In this document: in pieces, positions 48,782-58,293 of the stretch
Numbering within the stretch: position 1 is the stretch's first letter
How the letters are laid out: every line of letters starts with the position of its first letter
DNA from: Chitinophaga jiangningensis
GTDB lineage: Bacteria; Bacteroidota; Bacteroidia; Chitinophagales; Chitinophagaceae
Length of the DNA: 64,000 nucleotides
NCBI RefSeq assembly: GCF_900142605.1
Contig: NZ_FRBL01000013.1
Coordinates: 62,001 to 126,000, forward strand
Direction: 5' to 3'
Position numbers and translations under genes: made by a program
Notes under the pieces: model-generated
Database searches by the model: none
Seen by the model: the letters and a program-made list of their open reading frames with translations, nothing else
Told to the model about the DNA's origin: nothing

Positions 48782-50200
48782 TTACTTATTGGCAATGCGC
48801 ACCTGTTGCAACAGGTTATCCAGCGCCTGCCTGTCCAGCATTTTCCCCTTCGTTACCACCGCAAATATTTTACGGGTATTATTGATATCTGTCAGCGGAT
48901 TTGCGTTCAGCAGCAATACATCTGCTTTTTTGCCGGCTGCGAGGGCTCCATAACTATCTTTATGCAGGTATGCCGGAGAATTGATGACAGAAGCCTGTAA
49001 TGCCTGCAAAGGCGTAATACCACCGTATTTTACCATTAGTGCCAGCTCTTCATGTATGCCAATTCCTGGATAGGTGTAGGAGTTGAGATAGCCGGCATCT
49101 GTACCTGCCATAATTTTCACCCCTGCCTGTTGCAGCAGTTTCAGCGATGCCGCCGTTTTGATAAATACTTCTTTTCTGAAGGCCACCGCCGTGGAATCGT
49201 CCTGCATAGCGCGGTTTACCCGCCATGCATAGGTGCCTTTAATGCCTTTGCCGATATATTGCAGGTAGTCGTCGTGGGAGTGGTCGTCTACATCCAGCCA
49301 GGCCATCAGGTGAGGCAGTGTAAGTGTGGGTGTGATAGCCGTGCCCCTGGCAGCCATCATCCGATAGGTTTTCATGGCGGCGGCACTGTCGAAGTTGGCA
49401 AGGATATACTTGTTAATATCCCGGCCTTTAATTGTTCCTGCGGCAATTTTTTGGGAGAGATCCGCCTCATCTTTCACTCCGGCTTTCCAGGCATAGCCCA
49501 GGTGCTCTACAGCACTGAGTCCTGCCGCGGTAACCTGGTCCATCGTAAGGGTGTAGGGAATATGTGCAGATACGGCCCATCCACGTTTACGCGCTTCCCG
49601 TAAGGCTTCCAAATATAGGTCGCTCTTCAGTGTATTATCCGTCACCTTTACGAAATCCACTTTGATTTTTTGCAGGGAGTCCAGCGCCTGTTGTAACTCT
49701 GCAGAAGTGCCTATTTCCAGGTCGTTGAGCCAGAGGGATTTATAACCTTCCAGTTTAGGGCCGCTGGTGAAGATGGTAGGGCCTTGCAGGGTACCGTTAT
49801 TCACCTCCTTTCTCCATTGTATCACGAGGTCGCTGATATCTGCCGAACAATCGCGGATGGTGGTTACGCCATGTGCGAGGTATAGGAGCAAAAAATTTTT
49901 ATTTTCATCTGCGAGGGTATCGCAGCCGCCGAAGTGCATGTGGTTGTCCCACAGCCCGGGCATGGCGTATTTACCTGCACCGTCAAAGGTCCGCGCAGCC
50001 GTGTAGCGTTTGATTTTTTTATCGTCGTTCACGGCAATGATGCTGTCGTGGCGGATCACGATGGACTGCCCGGCTTTAATTTTTCCGGTATGTACATCAA
50101 TCACCTGCACGGAGCGGATGATGAGATCGGCGGATTCCTGCGCTTGTACGTGTATACAGGCAAGTGAGGCAATACCGGCGAAGAGGAGTTTTTTTAGCAT
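48782..50200 (-). CDS. Secreted amidohydrolase family protein
   Basis: 472 aa with a signal peptide (LKKLLFAGIASLACIHVQAQ). Amidohydrolase fold: DLIIRSVQVIDVHTGKIKAG at the start, metal HxH in MPGLWDNHMHFGG near 87, further His in VSAHIPYTLTMDQVTAAGLSAVEHLGYAW, and catalytic Asp in IMAGTDAGYLNSYTYPG near 365. C-terminal ALAAGKKADVLLLNANPLTDINNTRKIFAVV. It differs from the 17168 gene in the middle domain. ATG 50200 is used; a GTG at 50206 overlaps the MFS stop. With only 2 nt between them, the two genes form an operon, suggesting uptake or efflux linked to hydrolysis. Confidence 0.88.
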   Translation of the reverse strand: MLKKLLFAGIASLACIHVQAQESADLIIRSVQVIDVHTGKIKAGQSIVIRHDSIIAVNDDKKIKRYTAARTFDGAGKYAMPGLWDNHMHFGGCDTLADENKNFLLLYLAHGVTTIRDCSADISDLVIQWRKEVNNGTLQGPTIFTSGPKLEGYKSLWLNDLEIGTSAELQQALDSLQKIKVDFVKVTDNTLKSDLYLEALREARKRGWAVSAHIPYTLTMDQVTAAGLSAVEHLGYAWKAGVKDEADLSQKIAAGTIKGRDINKYILANFDSAAAMKTYRMMAARGTAITPTLTLPHLMAWLDVDDHSHDDYLQYIGKGIKGTYAWRVNRAMQDDSTAVAFRKEVFIKTAASLKLLQQAGVKIMAGTDAGYLNSYTYPGIGIHEELALMVKYGGITPLQALQASVINSPAYLHKDSYGALAAGKKADVLLLNANPLTDINNTRKIFAVVTKGKMLDRQALDNLLQQVRIANK

Positions 50201-50202
50201 AG

Positions 50203-51402
50203 TCACTGTTTGCTTTTTTTAATGTTTATGAGGAATGCAAAGAGTATAATGGAGGTGCCCAGCACGCATACGCCCGGCCAGCCGTAGGCGCTCCAGGCGC
50301 GGGCGCCCAGCAGCGATCCCAGAGAGCCGCCTGCAAAGGAGCTAGAAATATATACGGTGTTGAGTCGGCTTCTGGCTTCCGGATTGAGGGCAAATACTTT
50401 TGACTGGTTGGAGATATGCGTTACCTGCATGCCTACATCCAGCAGGATTACGCCGGCGATCAGGCCTATCAGCGAGGTGCCGGAGAATCCCATGATTACA
50501 TACGCCACTATGGCGGCGATGATGCCGAGCAGGATCGTGAAATGCGGCCCTTTTTTATCGGACGATTTCCCTGCCAGCGGGGCCGCCAGCGCGCCGCAGG
50601 CGCCTATTACGCCAAACATGCCCACCATGTCACTTTTGAAGAAGAAGGGACTGCCTTCCAGGAGGAATACCAGGGTGGTCCAGAACACGCTGAATGCACC
50701 GAACATACAAAAGCCGGTGATGGCGGCCTGTCGTAGCGTAGGCATTTCTTTCGTGAGTGTAATCAGTGATTTCATGAGACTGGCGTAGCTACCTTCGAAG
50801 GTAGGTGGATTTTTAGGCAGTTTCACGCTTAGTATCGCCAGCAATCCGGCAGTGGCGAGGCCGCCAATAAGGAATACAGCCCTCCAGCCCAGGTGAGCGC
50901 CAATGAAGCCGCTGAGGGTCCTGGATAGCAGAATACCAATGAGCAGGCCGCTCATTACTTTTCCTACAATTTTTCCCCGTGAGGTGGCAGGCGCCATGGT
51001 GGCTGCCATGGGCAGCAGCAGCTGCGGTACGGAGGAGAATATGCCTACAAACAGGCTGGCGGCAACCAGCATATAAAAGTTGGCTGAAAAGGCGGCTGCA
51101 ATCATGCATATGGCTGCACCAAAAGTTTTTACCAGTATGAGTTTACGTCGTTCTGTCTTATCTCCCAGCGGCACTATAAAAAGTAGTCCGAGCGTATAGC
51201 CCACCTGTGTGATGGTGGCTATGATGCTTACCTGGTTTATGGTGAGATGAAAGGTTTCTGCAATTTGCACCAGCAGTGGCTGGTTGTAGTAGATATTGGC
51301 TACTACCAGGCCGCAGGTGATGGCCATCAGCATCACCAGCCCGTTGCTGATGCCGGGATGTGTAATGTTAATGGGTCTTTTTTCTGTAATCGTCTGTTCC
51401 AT
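50203..51402 (-). CDS. Major facilitator superfamily transporter
   Basis: 399 aa, twelve predicted membrane helices. Motif A between helices 2 and 3 reads GDKTERRKLIL. The N-terminal half has VANIYYNQPLLVQIAETFHLTINQVSIIATITQVGYTLGLLFIVPLG, typical of the AraJ/YgaY-like DHA1 exporters. GKVMSGLLIGILLSRTLSGFIG near 145 contains the antiporter motif C-like GxxxG pattern. Substrate is unknown; the tight coupling to the amidohydrolase is the only hint. A TACCTTTG -7 box (51431-51424, minus) lies 21 nt before the ATG. Confidence 0.9.
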   Translation of the reverse strand: MEQTITEKRPINITHPGISNGLVMLMAITCGLVVANIYYNQPLLVQIAETFHLTINQVSIIATITQVGYTLGLLFIVPLGDKTERRKLILVKTFGAAICMIAAAFSANFYMLVAASLFVGIFSSVPQLLLPMAATMAPATSRGKIVGKVMSGLLIGILLSRTLSGFIGAHLGWRAVFLIGGLATAGLLAILSVKLPKNPPTFEGSYASLMKSLITLTKEMPTLRQAAITGFCMFGAFSVFWTTLVFLLEGSPFFFKSDMVGMFGVIGACGALAAPLAGKSSDKKGPHFTILLGIIAAIVAYVIMGFSGTSLIGLIAGVILLDVGMQVTHISNQSKVFALNPEARSRLNTVYISSSFAGGSLGSLLGARAWSAYGWPGVCVLGTSIILFAFLINIKKSKQ

Positions 51403-51423
51403 CGCTCAAATTTTTTCCATCTG

Positions 51424-51431
51424 CAAAGGTA
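51424..51431 (-). promoter_or_regulatory. -7 element of the MFS/amidohydrolase operon
   Basis: The plus strand reads CAAAGGTA, i.e. TACCTTTG on the minus strand, with a start near 51417. No -33 at the expected distance. Confidence 0.45.
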
Positions 51432-51509
51432 GTAAGGATGTAAGGGTAAGTGATAGTACAGGTTATAACAAGGTGGGTAGATATTATTGCTATAATAACA
51501 TAAAGGTAG

Positions 51510-51531
51510 TATATCGACAGGTGTCGATATA
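51510..51531. promoter_or_regulatory. Operator-like palindrome between divergent MFS and YheT genes
   Basis: TATATCGAC (51510-51518), 4-nt spacer AGGT, GTCGATATA (51523-51531): a perfect 9-bp inverted repeat with the size and spacing of a dimeric repressor site. It lies 30 nt upstream of the YheT ATG. No regulator gene is adjacent. Confidence 0.45.
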
Positions 51532-51561
51532 TGTAGGAAAGTACCTAATTTTACGGCCGTT

Positions 51562-52527
51562 ATGCCGCTAGTGAAAAAATCTGATTATGAGGCGCCGGTG
51601 TTGCTGCGCAATCGTCACCTGATGACGATCTATCCTACTTTATTCAGGAGGGTAAAGCCAGCAGCATATGAGCGGAAGCGTATCACCACGGAGGATGGGG
51701 ATTTCCTGGATCTGGACTGCTGTAGCAGGGGGAGCAACCGGGTGGTGTTGATCCTGCATGGCCTGGAGGGTGACGCGGGCAGGAAATATGTACTGGGCAT
51801 GGTGCAAATCTTTAATGCTGCCGGCTTTGATACCGTTTCCATGAATTTTCGTGGTTGCAGTGGCGAACCAAATAAGCAACTGCGGTTTTACCATAGTGGA
51901 GAAACCGGGGACCTGGATACGGTGGTGCACCATTTGGCGGCACTGGAAAAGTATAGTTCCATTCACCTGGTAGGTTTTTCGCTGGGGGGTAATGTTACTT
52001 TAAAATATCTGGGAGAGAAGGGAGAGCAGCTGCACCCCATGGTGAAGTCGGGGGTAGCGGTTTCAGTGCCCTGCGACCTGGTCACCAGTTCCACCGAACT
52101 GGCCAAGCCACATAACAGTATTTATATGAACCGCTTTATCCGTTCATTGGGGCGCAAGCTGGCATTAAAGCAGCAGCAGTACCCCGGAGCGATTGACCTG
52201 AGCGGGTATGAGCTGATAAGAAATTTCCGGCAGTTTGACGATCGCTATACGGCGCCGCTGCATGGTTTTCCGAATGCGTTGGAGTATTGGACCAGGTGTA
52301 GTTCCCTGGGATTTTTGCACAGGATAAATGTGCCTACTTTGTTGATTAATGCAAAGGATGATCCGTTTCTCAGTAAGGAGTGTTATCCATATGAGATTGC
52401 GGATAAGCATCCGTATTTATATTTAGAGACACCGGAAAAAGGTGGACACGTTGGTTTTGTAGGATTTAGGGATTACTATTACTGGACCGAAAAAAGGGCC
52501 TTGGAATTTACACAATCTTGTTTGTAG
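51562..52527 (+). CDS. YheT-family alpha/beta hydrolase
   Basis: 321 aa. N-terminal YheT signature APVLLRNRHLMTIYPTLFRR. Oxyanion region VVLILHGLEGDAGRKYVLGM, FRGCSGEPNKQLRFYHSGETGDLDTVV, nucleophile elbow LVGFSLGGNVTLKYLGE (Ser140), catalytic Asp in LINAKDDPFLSKECYP, and His in EKGGHVGFVGF. Family members are membrane-associated esterases of uncertain substrate. Monocistronic. The palindrome at 51510-51531 may control it. Confidence 0.92.
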   Translation: MPLVKKSDYEAPVLLRNRHLMTIYPTLFRRVKPAAYERKRITTEDGDFLDLDCCSRGSNRVVLILHGLEGDAGRKYVLGMVQIFNAAGFDTVSMNFRGCSGEPNKQLRFYHSGETGDLDTVVHHLAALEKYSSIHLVGFSLGGNVTLKYLGEKGEQLHPMVKSGVAVSVPCDLVTSSTELAKPHNSIYMNRFIRSLGRKLALKQQQYPGAIDLSGYELIRNFRQFDDRYTAPLHGFPNALEYWTRCSSLGFLHRINVPTLLINAKDDPFLSKECYPYEIADKHPYLYLETPEKGGHVGFVGFRDYYYWTEKRALEFTQSCL

Positions 52528-52615
52528 TTTGCGGTTGAAACAGCACAACAATAGCGTGTAAAAAGTACGTTTAATTCATTAACAATTCGATTTAGCAAAG
52601 AATATTAGCACGGCA

Positions 52616-52623
52616 TAAATTTG
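52616..52623 (+). promoter_or_regulatory. -7 element of the PUL sigma-factor gene
   Basis: TAAATTTG matches TAnnTTTG, with a start near 52630 and a leader of about 56 nt. The -33 region has TTTAG rather than TTTG at the right place. Confidence 0.5.
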
Positions 52624-52685
52624 CAGGTAGTTTAATAGTTATTTTATAATTTACACACAGCCTTAGAAATCTATTTCTTATTACT

Positions 52686-53273
52686 ATGGAGCGAATGCCT
52701 TCAGAAGAGGAAGTGTTATACAGGATGCGTGAGGGAGATGAATCGGCCTTTTCAAGTATTTATCGGCACTATCACCCTGGTTTATATGTTTACCTGTTAC
52801 GTTTTTGCAAGGTACCATCCCTGGCGGAAGACCTTGTGCATGACGTATTTCTGAAGGTATGGGAAATACGGGACCGGATTAACCCTGAATTATCTTTTGG
52901 CGGCTACCTGTACAGAATCGCCAGGAATCATGTCCTGAAAACTATTCACAAACTGGCGGATGACCACGAGTTGAGGGCGCAACTGTATGCGCAGCTGCAG
53001 GAGCGGGAAACCACCAACGAGGTGGATGTGCTGTCGAAAGAATATGATCGTTTGTTCAGGGAGGCTTTTGCAGGCCTTACGGTGCAGCGGCAGAATGTAT
53101 TCCGGCTTTGCCGGCAGGAAGGCAAAAGCTATGATGAGGCAGCGGCCATCCTGGGTATTTCCAGGAATGCCGTGAAAAAACATATGGTGTTGAGTATGCG
53201 ATTCATACAGGATTATATATACAGGCATGGCGACATTCTGGTAGCATCTTGCCTTGTTGCGATGTTTTTTTAA
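52686..53273 (+). CDS. RNA polymerase ECF sigma factor of the glucan utilization locus
   Basis: 195 aa. Region 2 at about 18-85: SAFSSIYRHYHPGLYVYLLRFCKVPSLAEDLVHDVFLKVWEIRDRI, then FGGYLYRIARNHVLKTI. Region 4 at about 120-180: FAGLTVQRQNVFRLCRQEGKSYDEAAAILGISRNAVKKHMVLSMRFI, a helix-turn-helix. It is followed by FecR, SusC and SusD, the standard trans-envelope regulatory order of Bacteroidota polysaccharide loci. Released from the FecR below when the SusC STN domain signals substrate, it should drive the SusC operon. Confidence 0.93.
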   Translation: MERMPSEEEVLYRMREGDESAFSSIYRHYHPGLYVYLLRFCKVPSLAEDLVHDVFLKVWEIRDRINPELSFGGYLYRIARNHVLKTIHKLADDHELRAQLYAQLQERETTNEVDVLSKEYDRLFREAFAGLTVQRQNVFRLCRQEGKSYDEAAAILGISRNAVKKHMVLSMRFIQDYIYRHGDILVASCLVAMFF

Positions 53274-53366
53274 AAAAAATTCTCCGGAGGGGTACCCTCC
53301 ATTTCAATTTTCGGATATAGTACAATAGAGGCACTGCAAAAAAGTGTCTGCCACGTTATACACGTT

Positions 53367-54554
53367 ATGCATCACCCTGCATCTTATTATCAGCAACTAT
53401 TGGCCAAATACCTTGAAGGTAAGTGCACGCCGGAGGAATCCGAAGAGCTGCTTCAATGGCTGGACACCAGGGATTCGCGACGGACTGCCCTGCAGGCGAT
53501 GCAGGAGGAATTTGAGCGTAGTATGACAGAACCTGCAATGGTGCCGGAATCAATGAGTAACCGGGTGGAAACCAGGTTATTGCAGGAAATCAGTAAAAAT
53601 AAAGTGGTGCCCATGCATCCGCTGCGCCGTAAGAAATGGATGGTGGCTGCCGCAGTGATGACGGGAGTGGCAGTGGCAGCGGGCTTTTATATGTATACCG
53701 CACACCGGGTGCAACCTGCCGTAGTAAAGCAGATAGCATCCGTAGCAGATATTAAACCAGGGTCGGATAAAGCAATCCTGACGCTGGCAGATGGTACTCA
53801 GGTAACTTTAGATAGCGCGGGAAATCAGGTAATCGTTCAGGGAGGTACAAAAGTTAAGCAACTAAATGGCCAGTTATTGTATGAAACAGATGGCCAGACT
53901 ACACAGGCTGAAACTTATAATACGCTTAACGTACCTCGTGGCGGCCAGTTTAAGCTGGTATTACCTGATGGATCAACGGTTTGGCTCAACGCCGCTTCCA
54001 GCCTGCGCTATCCTACTGCATTTACGGGCAGCACCCGTACAGTGGAAATAAAAGGCCAGGCTTATTTTGAAGTAGCCCAAAACAGTAATAAGCCCTTTAT
54101 AGTGAAGGCAGAGAACACCACGATACAGGTGCTGGGAACCGGCTTTGATATTATGTCGTATCCCGACGAGAAAGAGCAGCGTACCACGCTGGTAGAAGGG
54201 GCCGTAAAAGTGAAAGTGGGCACGATAGAAAAATACCTGAAGCCGGGGCAGCAGGTGGCACTGAATAATGAGACAGGAGAAGCCACTGTACATGATGCGG
54301 ATGTACAGGGCGTTATAGCCTGGAAAACCGGCTTCTTTGAATTTGATAATGTGAGCTTACCTACGATCCTGCGACAGCTGGGCCGTTGGTACGACCTGGA
54401 TATTGTTAACAAGTTTGCTTATAACAACAGCAGGCTGGGAGGACGCATCAGCCGAAACCTGCCGTTGTCAGAAATATTACCCATGTTGAAGAGTGCCGGA
54501 GCGGATTTTACCCTGAATGGCAGAACGTTGATAGTGGCGCCTTCAGCGAAATGA
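53367..54554 (+). CDS. FecR-family anti-sigma regulator of the glucan locus
   Basis: 395 aa. Cytoplasmic N-terminus (YYQQLLAKYLEGKCTPEESEELLQWLD). One helix at about 90-110 (MVAAAVMTGVAVAAGFYMYT). Periplasmic spacer, FecR domain at about 190-285 (TLNVPRGGQFKLVLPDGSTVWLNAASSLRYPTAF, GQAYFEVAQNSNKPFIVKAENTTIQVLGTGFDI), and DUF4974 at about 320-393 (FEFDNVSLPTILRQLGRWYDLDI). It lies 93 nt after the sigma gene, with a small GGAGGG/CCCTCC hairpin (53285-53299) between them. Confidence 0.93.
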   Translation: MHHPASYYQQLLAKYLEGKCTPEESEELLQWLDTRDSRRTALQAMQEEFERSMTEPAMVPESMSNRVETRLLQEISKNKVVPMHPLRRKKWMVAAAVMTGVAVAAGFYMYTAHRVQPAVVKQIASVADIKPGSDKAILTLADGTQVTLDSAGNQVIVQGGTKVKQLNGQLLYETDGQTTQAETYNTLNVPRGGQFKLVLPDGSTVWLNAASSLRYPTAFTGSTRTVEIKGQAYFEVAQNSNKPFIVKAENTTIQVLGTGFDIMSYPDEKEQRTTLVEGAVKVKVGTIEKYLKPGQQVALNNETGEATVHDADVQGVIAWKTGFFEFDNVSLPTILRQLGRWYDLDIVNKFAYNNSRLGGRISRNLPLSEILPMLKSAGADFTLNGRTLIVAPSAK

Positions 54555-54828
54555 GAAAGGAATAGAAATTATTAACTAAAACAACTCGTAAAGAAAGGGA
54601 CAGCGTATGAAATCAGCCGTAATCCACGTCGGCAGTACCACGTTCAATTATTAAAGATAAAACTGAAAACAACCGAAGCAGACATGACAACCGAAACTAG
54701 CTAACAGTTTAGGTGTCCAAAAAAAAACCGGAAGCGCTCGCAACACTCCCGGCAATAATTTGGGCATATAAACTGAACAGAATTCCCTTATCGAATCATA
54801 TTCGTCAATTCCCAAACACTACAAAAGT
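54555..54828. other. 274-nt leader region upstream of susC
   Basis: No gene. It contains an A-run (about 54721-54729) followed by a GC-rich stretch, then TAATTTGG and ATATAAAC. No exact TAnnTTTG box was found, which fits transcription by the ECF sigma above rather than the housekeeping factor. The actual promoter cannot be placed by eye. Confidence 0.35.
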
Positions 54829-57800
54829 ATGCAATTTAACTTTAGTGGTATAGTTTCCGGTACCCGGAAATTTGTATCTACAAAAACGTTCTGCGTTATG
54901 AAATTGACTGCCTTTTTGCTGCTCGCCGCTTGCTTACATATCAGCGCAAAAGGATTGTCGCAGCAGATCACGCTTTCAGAAAAAGGCGCTCCCTTGAAAA
55001 AAGTACTGAGAGAGGTAGCCCGCCAGGCCGGAATTTCTGTAGTATACGATGAAGCTCAGCTGGCAGCAACTTATCCTGTTACTATTTCCGTAAAAAATGT
55101 ATCTGTGCAGACAGCGCTGGATAAAGCGCTGGCCGGACAGCCTTTTTCTTATAAAGTGGATGGTTCCCGTATCACACTGGTAAAAGCCAGTGCCGATAAC
55201 GTGGCTGCTGCCGATTCTTCCATCACCGTTACCGGTAAAGTGACCGACGAGAAGGGAGACCCTATCCCCGGGGCTACCATCCGCGTTCAGGGCACCAGTA
55301 CCGGTACCGCCACTGATATAAACGGGCACTTTTCCCTTAAGGTTCCCAGCCCTAAATCCCAGCTGGCTTTTTCTTTTATCGGTTATAATCAGCAGGTGCT
55401 CCAGGCGTCGGCCAACCCGATGAATATTAAACTGGCATTGTCTTCCACTTCCCTGACCGAAACCGTAGTGGTAGGTTATGGCGTGCAAAAGAAAAGTGTG
55501 GTAACGGGTGCAATCTCCTCCATTAAATCCACTGAGTTTGAGAACCAGCCGGTAACCCGCGTAGAGCAGGTGCTGCAGGGCCGCACCTCCGGTGTAACCG
55601 TGGTATCTTCTTCCGGGCAGCCAGGATCTGCTTCCTCTGTACGTATCCGTGGTAACACCAGTATCAATAACAATGACCCGCTGTGGGTTGTGGATGGTGT
55701 GGTTGTGGACAACGGTGGTGTGAGCTATCTCAACCAGTCCGATATTGAAAGCATGGAAGTACTGAAAGATGCGGCTTCTGCTGCCATCTACGGTACACGT
55801 GCTGCTAACGGTGTCATCCTCATCACCACAAAAAAAGGTAAGGAAGGTAAACTGCGCGTTAACTATAACGGTTACGTAGGTACTTCCGCACCTGCACGTA
55901 AACTGAACCTCCTCAATGCAACCGAATATGCTACCCTCATCAACGAAGGGCTGGTAGCTGACGGTAAAGCGCCTAAATATGCCAACCCGGCGTCATTGGG
56001 TGTGGGTACCGACTGGCAGGACCTCATCTTCAATAACAATGCTTTCCGTCAGAACCATGAGATCAGCCTGAGTGGTGGTAACGATCGCTCTACCTTCTAT
56101 ACCTCCTTTGGTTTCATGAAGCAGGAAGGTATCGTAGCTTCCGATATCTCAAAATATCAGCGTGCTACTTTCCGTATCAACTCTTCACACAAGATTGCCA
56201 AATGGCTGACTTTCGGTGAAAACCTGAGCTATGCCTATGAGAAAAACTCCGGCCTGGGTAACACCAACAGTGAGTTTGGCGGTCCGCTGAGCTCCGCGAT
56301 CAACCTGGACCCTATTACTCCTGCGATCGTATACGATAAAACCGTGGCTGCTAATGCACCATACACCAACACCGGTGTGGTGCGGGATGCATTCGGAAAT
56401 CCTTATGGTATTTCTGATGCGGTAAAACAGGAAATTACCAACCCGCTGGCTTATATTCAAACCAGACTGGGCAACTATGGCTATTCCCACAACTTCGTGG
56501 GTAATGCTTACCTGGAAGCCGAACCTATTGCAGGTCTGAAACTGAGATCTACTTTCGGGGGTAAAATGGCATTCTATGGTTCAGATAACTTTGTTCCGGT
56601 GTATTACCTGAACTCTTCTACCACTAACGCCAGAACCAGCTTTACCAGAGATCAGAACAACAACCGTTCCTGGAACCTGGAAAATACCATCTCTTATTCC
56701 AGGACGATCAAACAACATGATTTCAGTGTGTTAGTGGGTCAGGGCGCTTACCAGGATGGTTACAGACAAAATACTAACGTAGCTTACTTCGGTATTCCAG
56801 CCAATTCTTTTAAAGAAGCATCGCTGAACTACAAAATTGCCAATACAAACAAAACTGCATCCGGTGTTGATGGTCTGTTACATACAGTAGCATCCTACTT
56901 CGGTCGTGTGAACTATAACTACGCTGAAAAATATCTGTTGACCGCTATCATTCGCCGTGATGGTTCCTCCCGCTTCCCTACTGACAGAAAGTATGCAGTG
57001 TTTCCTTCTGTGTCTGCCGGCTGGGTACCAACAAAAGAAGCTTTCTTTCCTGAAAATGACGTGATCGACTTCCTCAAAATTCGCGGAGGTTACGGTAGTG
57101 TAGGTAATGACTATATTACAGATGGCGGTAACCTGAATGAGCATGGTTATTTGTCTACTATTGGCGATGGCAGAAACTATTCCATTGGTAATGAAATCCT
57201 CGTTGGTAACAGTCCGAACGCCCCCGCCAACCAATACCTCCATTGGGAAGAAACTCACCAGACCAACATTGGTTTTGACCTCGCTTTCTTAAAGCATTTC
57301 AATTTCACTTTTGACTGGTTCAACAAGAAAACTACCGGAATCCTGATGAACCCTAAAGTACCTTTCTACACAGGTTCATTCTCTAACCCTCCTGCAAACG
57401 TGGCAGATAACCAAAACCGCGGTATTGATCTGGAGCTGGGATATCATGGTAAAATCGGGGAAGTGCAGCTGAATGTAAATGCTAACGCATCTTACGTTAA
57501 AAATAAATCGCTCTACCTTGGTGATGGTGTAAAATACATCACTACCAACCAACAGAACTTCCAGAGTTCTACTTACCCAATCACACGTACTGTGTTGGGC
57601 AGTCCGCTGAATGCTTTCTATGGGTTTAAAACTGCCGGTATTTTCCAGAACCAGGCAGAGGTAGATGCATATGTCGATGGCAAAGGCAATAAAATCCAGC
57701 CAAATGCCAAACCAGGGGATTTCCGTTGGGTAGATACCAATGGCGACGGTGCTATCACTGAAGCTGACCGTCAGGTGCTTGGAAACCCAATGCCAACATG

Positions 57801-58272
57801 GACATATGGTCTGAACATCTCTGCTACTTACAAAAACTTTGATATTAACCTGTTTGCACAAGGTGCTGGTGGTAACAAAATCTTCCAGGGTCTGAAGCGC
57901 CTGGATATCAAAGAAGCGAACATGCAGAATAAGGCGCTGGGTCGCTGGACAGGTGAAGGAACTTCCAACACTTATCCTCGTATGACTTTGGATGATCCTA
58001 ACCGCAACTACTCCAATCCTTCTGATTTCTACCTGGAAGACGGTGACTATCTGCGCCTGAAAGTATTACAGATCGGTTATACTTTGTCCAACAACATTAT
58101 GAAACGCATCGGTGCACAACGTTTACGTGTATTCGTTACCGGTGAGAACCTGTTTACCTTCACCAAATACACTGGCTTCGATCCTGAAATCGGTGGTACC
58201 GTATCCAGCATCGACCGTGGTATCTATCCACAGGCGCGCTCTTACATGTTTGGTCTGAATGTTACTTTCTGA
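54829..58272 (+). CDS. SusC/RagA-family TonB-linked outer-membrane receptor with STN domain
   Basis: 1147 aa. Extended signal region, with MKLTAFLLLAACLHISAKGLSQ as the cleavable part. STN domain at about 48-105 (LSEKGAPLKKVLREVARQAGISVVYDEAQL), which contacts FecR. CarboxypepD_reg-like domain at about 133-210. TonB box/plug from about 220: VVVGYGVQKKSVVTGAISSI, VRIRGNTSINNNDPLWVVDGVVVDNGG, AASAAIYGTRAANGVILITTKKGK. A large barrel runs to the C-terminal aromatic strand YMFGLNVTF. It imports oligosaccharides into the periplasm with its SusD lid. The STN marks it as a transducer for the sigma/FecR pair upstream. Confidence 0.95.
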   Translation: MQFNFSGIVSGTRKFVSTKTFCVMKLTAFLLLAACLHISAKGLSQQITLSEKGAPLKKVLREVARQAGISVVYDEAQLAATYPVTISVKNVSVQTALDKALAGQPFSYKVDGSRITLVKASADNVAAADSSITVTGKVTDEKGDPIPGATIRVQGTSTGTATDINGHFSLKVPSPKSQLAFSFIGYNQQVLQASANPMNIKLALSSTSLTETVVVGYGVQKKSVVTGAISSIKSTEFENQPVTRVEQVLQGRTSGVTVVSSSGQPGSASSVRIRGNTSINNNDPLWVVDGVVVDNGGVSYLNQSDIESMEVLKDAASAAIYGTRAANGVILITTKKGKEGKLRVNYNGYVGTSAPARKLNLLNATEYATLINEGLVADGKAPKYANPASLGVGTDWQDLIFNNNAFRQNHEISLSGGNDRSTFYTSFGFMKQEGIVASDISKYQRATFRINSSHKIAKWLTFGENLSYAYEKNSGLGNTNSEFGGPLSSAINLDPITPAIVYDKTVAANAPYTNTGVVRDAFGNPYGISDAVKQEITNPLAYIQTRLGNYGYSHNFVGNAYLEAEPIAGLKLRSTFGGKMAFYGSDNFVPVYYLNSSTTNARTSFTRDQNNNRSWNLENTISYSRTIKQHDFSVLVGQGAYQDGYRQNTNVAYFGIPANSFKEASLNYKIANTNKTASGVDGLLHTVASYFGRVNYNYAEKYLLTAIIRRDGSSRFPTDRKYAVFPSVSAGWVPTKEAFFPENDVIDFLKIRGGYGSVGNDYITDGGNLNEHGYLSTIGDGRNYSIGNEILVGNSPNAPANQYLHWEETHQTNIGFDLAFLKHFNFTFDWFNKKTTGILMNPKVPFYTGSFSNPPANVADNQNRGIDLELGYHGKIGEVQLNVNANASYVKNKSLYLGDGVKYITTNQQNFQSSTYPITRTVLGSPLNAFYGFKTAGIFQNQAEVDAYVDGKGNKIQPNAKPGDFRWVDTNGDGAITEADRQVLGNPMPTWTYGLNISATYKNFDINLFAQGAGGNKIFQGLKRLDIKEANMQNKALGRWTGEGTSNTYPRMTLDDPNRNYSNPSDFYLEDGDYLRLKVLQIGYTLSNNIMKRIGAQRLRVFVTGENLFTFTKYTGFDPEIGGTVSSIDRGIYPQARSYMFGLNVTF

Positions 58273-58293
58273 TAATTTAAAAAGCAGGACAAA

